Shown: positions 61,503 through 64,000 of the stretch, in pieces | Position numbering within the stretch: position 1 is the stretch's first letter | Layout: each line of letters opens with the position of its first letter | Assembly (NCBI GenBank): GCA_963666535.1 | Contig: OY762913.1 | Location: forward strand, 186,001 to 250,000 | Length of the DNA stretch: 64,000 nucleotides | Source: G963666535 sp963666535 | GTDB lineage: Bacteria > Bacillota > Clostridia > Oscillospirales > Oscillospiraceae | Reading direction: 5' to 3' | Notes under the pieces: model-generated | Seen by the model: only the letters and a program-made list of their open reading frames with translations | Database searches by the model: none | What the model was told of the DNA's origin: nothing | Made by a program: the position numbers and the translations under genes

Positions 61503-62903
61503 ATGTCAGAAAACCAGCAGGTACAGCAGGAAAATAACTACGCCTCGGCAAATGTGAAAATCAAGCCAAAAGAAATCTTCTGTTACGCCAGCGGTGCGTT
61601 CGCAGACAATATCTGTTGGGGAATGATCATGTCCTTCATGATGTTCTTCTGGACGGATATGTTGTTTATCCCCGCAGGAGTCGCCGGTACCTTTATGCTG
61701 ATTACCAAGCTGTGGGATGCCGTTAACGACCCCATTATCGGTACCATCGCTGACCGGAACTGTTCCAAAAAACATGGACAATACAGACCATGGCTGCTGG
61801 CTGGCATCCCCATGTTGCTGCTGAATGCACTTTGCTTTTTGAAGCTGCCCGGCGCATCCCTGAACTTGCAAATGGTGTATTCCTTTGTTGTGTATTTTCT
61901 TTTTATCCTTGCCTTTACCGCCTTTGACATCCCTCAGACCTCTCTGATGTCTAAGATGACATTAAACGCCCAAAGCCGCGGATCTCTTGGCAGCTGGCGG
62001 ATGATTCTCGGTTTCTTCTCTAACATGATACTGACCGCCTGCTTCACCTCTCTGGCTGCTACCGCGGGGCAAGGCGATATGGCAAAGGGCTACTTCATTG
62101 GTGCCCTGGTGTTCAACCTTCTGATGCTTCCCTTTGTGTACATTAACTATCGCGGATGCAAAGAACGCGTTCCATTTACACCGCAAGAAGCCGTTTCTGT
62201 GAGGGAAAGTTTGAAGTCCTTGAAAAACAACCGCCCAGTCATCTGCCTGTTTCTGGCTTTCCTGTCTTGGGGTATGGCCGGTGGGATCAACAGTTCCGCT
62301 CGCATGTACTACTGGACTTATTATGTCGGCAATCAAGGTGGCTTTCCATTAAACATCACTCTTTACATTCTTGGCATGCTGATTGGAGCGTTCCTCTGCA
62401 ATGCCATGATTGCCCGCGTAAGCAACAAGCGTACCGTTACTTTGATCCTTTGGGTTGGTGCTCTGATTGCCTGCTTTGTGAACTTTTTTCTGCCCATTCA
62501 TACCCCTTCCGGCCTTTTTGCGTTTCAAGCGCTCACCTTTGCTTTCGGCGTATGCGGCGGCGGCGGCTTTACCGCCCTGTATGGCATGGTACCTGATATT
62601 ACCGAATACACGCAGCTCAAGTACGGCAACCGCAGCGGAGCATTCTTATTTGCCTTCGTCAATTTCGGCTCGAAATTCGGAATTGCCTTTCTGACTGCAC
62701 TGTTCGGCTGGGTCATGGGTGGTCTGGGCTATGCGCCCGGGGCCGTTCAGAGTGATACCGTCCTTTTCACGATGAATTTATTTCTCAATACCATCGCGGG
62801 TCTGGTTTTGCTACTTGGGATCATCGCTTTACTTTTCTACAACCTGGATAAGAAAACACATGCTTCCATTGTTGAAGCGCTGGAAAGGCAGCACGACGCT
62901 TAG
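61503..62903 (+). CDS. GPH-family (glycoside-pentoside-hexuronide type) cation symporter
   Basis: The 466-residue protein has 12 membrane helices and the GPH layout: IFCYASGAFADNICWGMIMS at the start, LWDAVNDPIIGTIADRNCSKK with the family's conserved Asp residues, and GQYRPWLLAGIP in the following loop. Family members import sugars, sugar acids or glycosides with Na+ or H+, and a glycoside of a phenolic compound is possible here. A GGAAAGGGAG-type ribosome site lies upstream of the ATG. A LysR gene follows 73 bp later on the same strand. Confidence 0.92.
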   Translation: MSENQQVQQENNYASANVKIKPKEIFCYASGAFADNICWGMIMSFMMFFWTDMLFIPAGVAGTFMLITKLWDAVNDPIIGTIADRNCSKKHGQYRPWLLAGIPMLLLNALCFLKLPGASLNLQMVYSFVVYFLFILAFTAFDIPQTSLMSKMTLNAQSRGSLGSWRMILGFFSNMILTACFTSLAATAGQGDMAKGYFIGALVFNLLMLPFVYINYRGCKERVPFTPQEAVSVRESLKSLKNNRPVICLFLAFLSWGMAGGINSSARMYYWTYYVGNQGGFPLNITLYILGMLIGAFLCNAMIARVSNKRTVTLILWVGALIACFVNFFLPIHTPSGLFAFQALTFAFGVCGGGGFTALYGMVPDITEYTQLKYGNRSGAFLFAFVNFGSKFGIAFLTALFGWVMGGLGYAPGAVQSDTVLFTMNLFLNTIAGLVLLLGIIALLFYNLDKKTHASIVEALERQHDA

Positions 62904-62976
62904 CCCTATTTGCTCTTTACAACCACCCGAAAATTTGATATGCTAGATACAAAAGATGAAATAATTTTGTAATCGG

Positions 62977-63894
62977 GTGAACGTGCTGAATGACTCACAG
63001 ATTAAATGCGTTTTAATGGCCGCCCAGTACTTAAACTTTACCCGCGCCGCAGAAGTGATTTTTATGACGCAGCCTGTTCTGAGTCGGCAAATTGCGGCTT
63101 TTGAAAAAGAGGTTGGTATTACCATTTTCCGCAGATACAAAAAAACGATTCAACTGACTCCTGCGGGAGCGGTACTGGTATCCGGTCTGCGCGAAACGAC
63201 CGCAAGCCTTACAAAGATCGTAGAGCAGGCCAAGTGCATTCAGAACGGTAGCGCGGGGCATTTAATCATCGGCATCCCCCATGGGCAGACACTGGGGAAA
63301 ATCTACTCTCACATCCTGCAAAATTTTGAGGAAAAGCTGGCGAAGGTTCGGATTGACTTTCACCTCTACAATATGCATGATTTACACACAGCGCTGGAAA
63401 ACGGCGAAATTGACATCGCCCTTACCATCCGCTGGGAAGTGGAGAACTGCGCTGCTATTTCCTCTCGCTTTGTGGAATATACGCCCCACTATCTGGTCAT
63501 TCAGGCCAATCACCCGCGATACAAGGAACCAAATTTATCACTGCAAAAGCTGGGTAATGAAACGTTCTGGCTGCTGTCCAGCAGCGAAAGCCGCGTATTG
63601 GCAGAGGTTACCCGCCAGCTCAATCAGTCTCTGGGTGGAAAATTGAAACTGCGGGAACTAAGCAACACCGGCGCACAAAATCTTTGGATGGAAAGCGGCA
63701 TCGGCGTGGCGGTGCTGAATGAAAAACATATGCTGTGCCAGTTTGCCGATATGCGCAAAATCCCCGCACCCGAAGTGGCCCCCGTCCCTGATGTCGTAGC
63801 CTGGAGAACCGAAAATTCCAATCCGGTCATTCCCATGTTTTTGGCGGAGCTAAAAAATGTGCAGGAAGATTTGGGACTCCCCACGGAAGGGTAG
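62977..63894 (+). CDS. LysR-family regulator
   Basis: The 305-residue LysR protein has the N-terminal helix-turn-helix (FTRAAEVIFMTQPVLSRQI) and the ligand-sensing domain. The start is a GTG at 62977 without a strong ribosome site; a second GTG at 62983 is possible. Position after the GPH symporter and near the flavoprotein suggests control of this transport/catabolic set. It is not closely similar to the other LysR protein in the window beyond the shared fold, so the two probably sense different ligands. Confidence 0.88.
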   Translation: MNVLNDSQIKCVLMAAQYLNFTRAAEVIFMTQPVLSRQIAAFEKEVGITIFRRYKKTIQLTPAGAVLVSGLRETTASLTKIVEQAKCIQNGSAGHLIIGIPHGQTLGKIYSHILQNFEEKLAKVRIDFHLYNMHDLHTALENGEIDIALTIRWEVENCAAISSRFVEYTPHYLVIQANHPRYKEPNLSLQKLGNETFWLLSSSESRVLAEVTRQLNQSLGGKLKLRELSNTGAQNLWMESGIGVAVLNEKHMLCQFADMRKIPAPEVAPVPDVVAWRTENSNPVIPMFLAELKNVQEDLGLPTEG

Positions 63895-63954
63895 CTGCGC
63901 GGTCTGTATCCTTGTTTTTACATCATTTCATACGAAAAAGGTTTTTTACATTAG

Positions 63955-64000
63955 AACCGCCGGAAGGTATACTCATGATAGAGATACGTTCCGGCGGTTT
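63955..64000 (+). terminator. Terminator after the second lysR gene
   Basis: AACCGCCGGAA (63955-63965) pairs with TTCCGGCGGTT (63989-63999) and an inner GTAT/ATAC stem; the T-run is cut by the window end. Confidence 0.7.

Overview
The window looks like a chromosomal segment of a strictly anaerobic, spore-forming Clostridia member, most likely family Oscillospiraceae (Oscillibacter / Intestinimonas / Flavonifractor type). The pointers are a moderately high G+C content, frequent TTG and GTG starts behind strong GGAGG sites, sporulation genes (spoIIP, bofA, ytvI), an S-layer-homology protein, an Rnf complex, a cytosolic formate dehydrogenase with NuoE/NuoF-type subunits, glycyl-radical chemistry and no aerobic respiratory genes. 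The species call is inference. No prophage, insertion sequence or CRISPR array was seen.

Bases 1-8.8 kb hold a partial S-layer-homology gene, an unknown membrane protein, spoIIP with a possible sigma-E-type promoter, MarR and DegV genes, ytvI, a hairpin-dense non-coding stretch (about 7.7-8.2 kb) and the DUF2508-bofA pair. Bases 8.9-14.9 kb are a formate dehydrogenase operon (NuoE-like, NuoF-like, a catalytic subunit with Cys in place of Sec, and an FdhD-like protein lacking the usual Cys loop). tRNA-Leu and initiator tRNA follow. At 15.5-18.1 kb a stalk-domain surface protein sits behind a c-di-GMP-I riboswitch and is divergent from a GGDEF diguanylate cyclase. Bases 18.2-28.9 kb are mostly housekeeping: PspC, a DEAD-box helicase, an ABC-F ATPase, metG, a TatD/radical-SAM fusion, a PstS-like lipoprotein and a WG-repeat lipoprotein.

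Bases 29-34.6 kb are an ilvB-ilvN-ilvC-ilvD operon on the minus strand under a T-box leader whose specifier reads as Leu. Bases 34.7-39.8 kb are rnfCDGEAB. Small and membrane-protein genes, a pyrB carrying a PyrI-type zinc ribbon, five tRNAs and a second stalk-domain protein fill 39.8-45.6 kb.

Bases 45.8-63.9 kb look like an accessory catabolic region. A two-subunit molybdenum enzyme of the pyrogallol-phloroglucinol transhydroxylase family (small subunit with a C-terminal beta-barrel-like domain) lies divergent from a TRAP transporter (DctP, DctM, DctQ) and a LysR regulator. After two unknown genes come a glycyl radical enzyme with no activating enzyme in view, a fumarate-reductase-like flavoprotein, a GPH-family symporter and a second LysR regulator. 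The simplest reading is uptake and reductive or dehydroxylating breakdown of (poly)hydroxylated aromatic or related compounds, with electrons linked to formate/NADH and Rnf. The substrates cannot be read from sequence.
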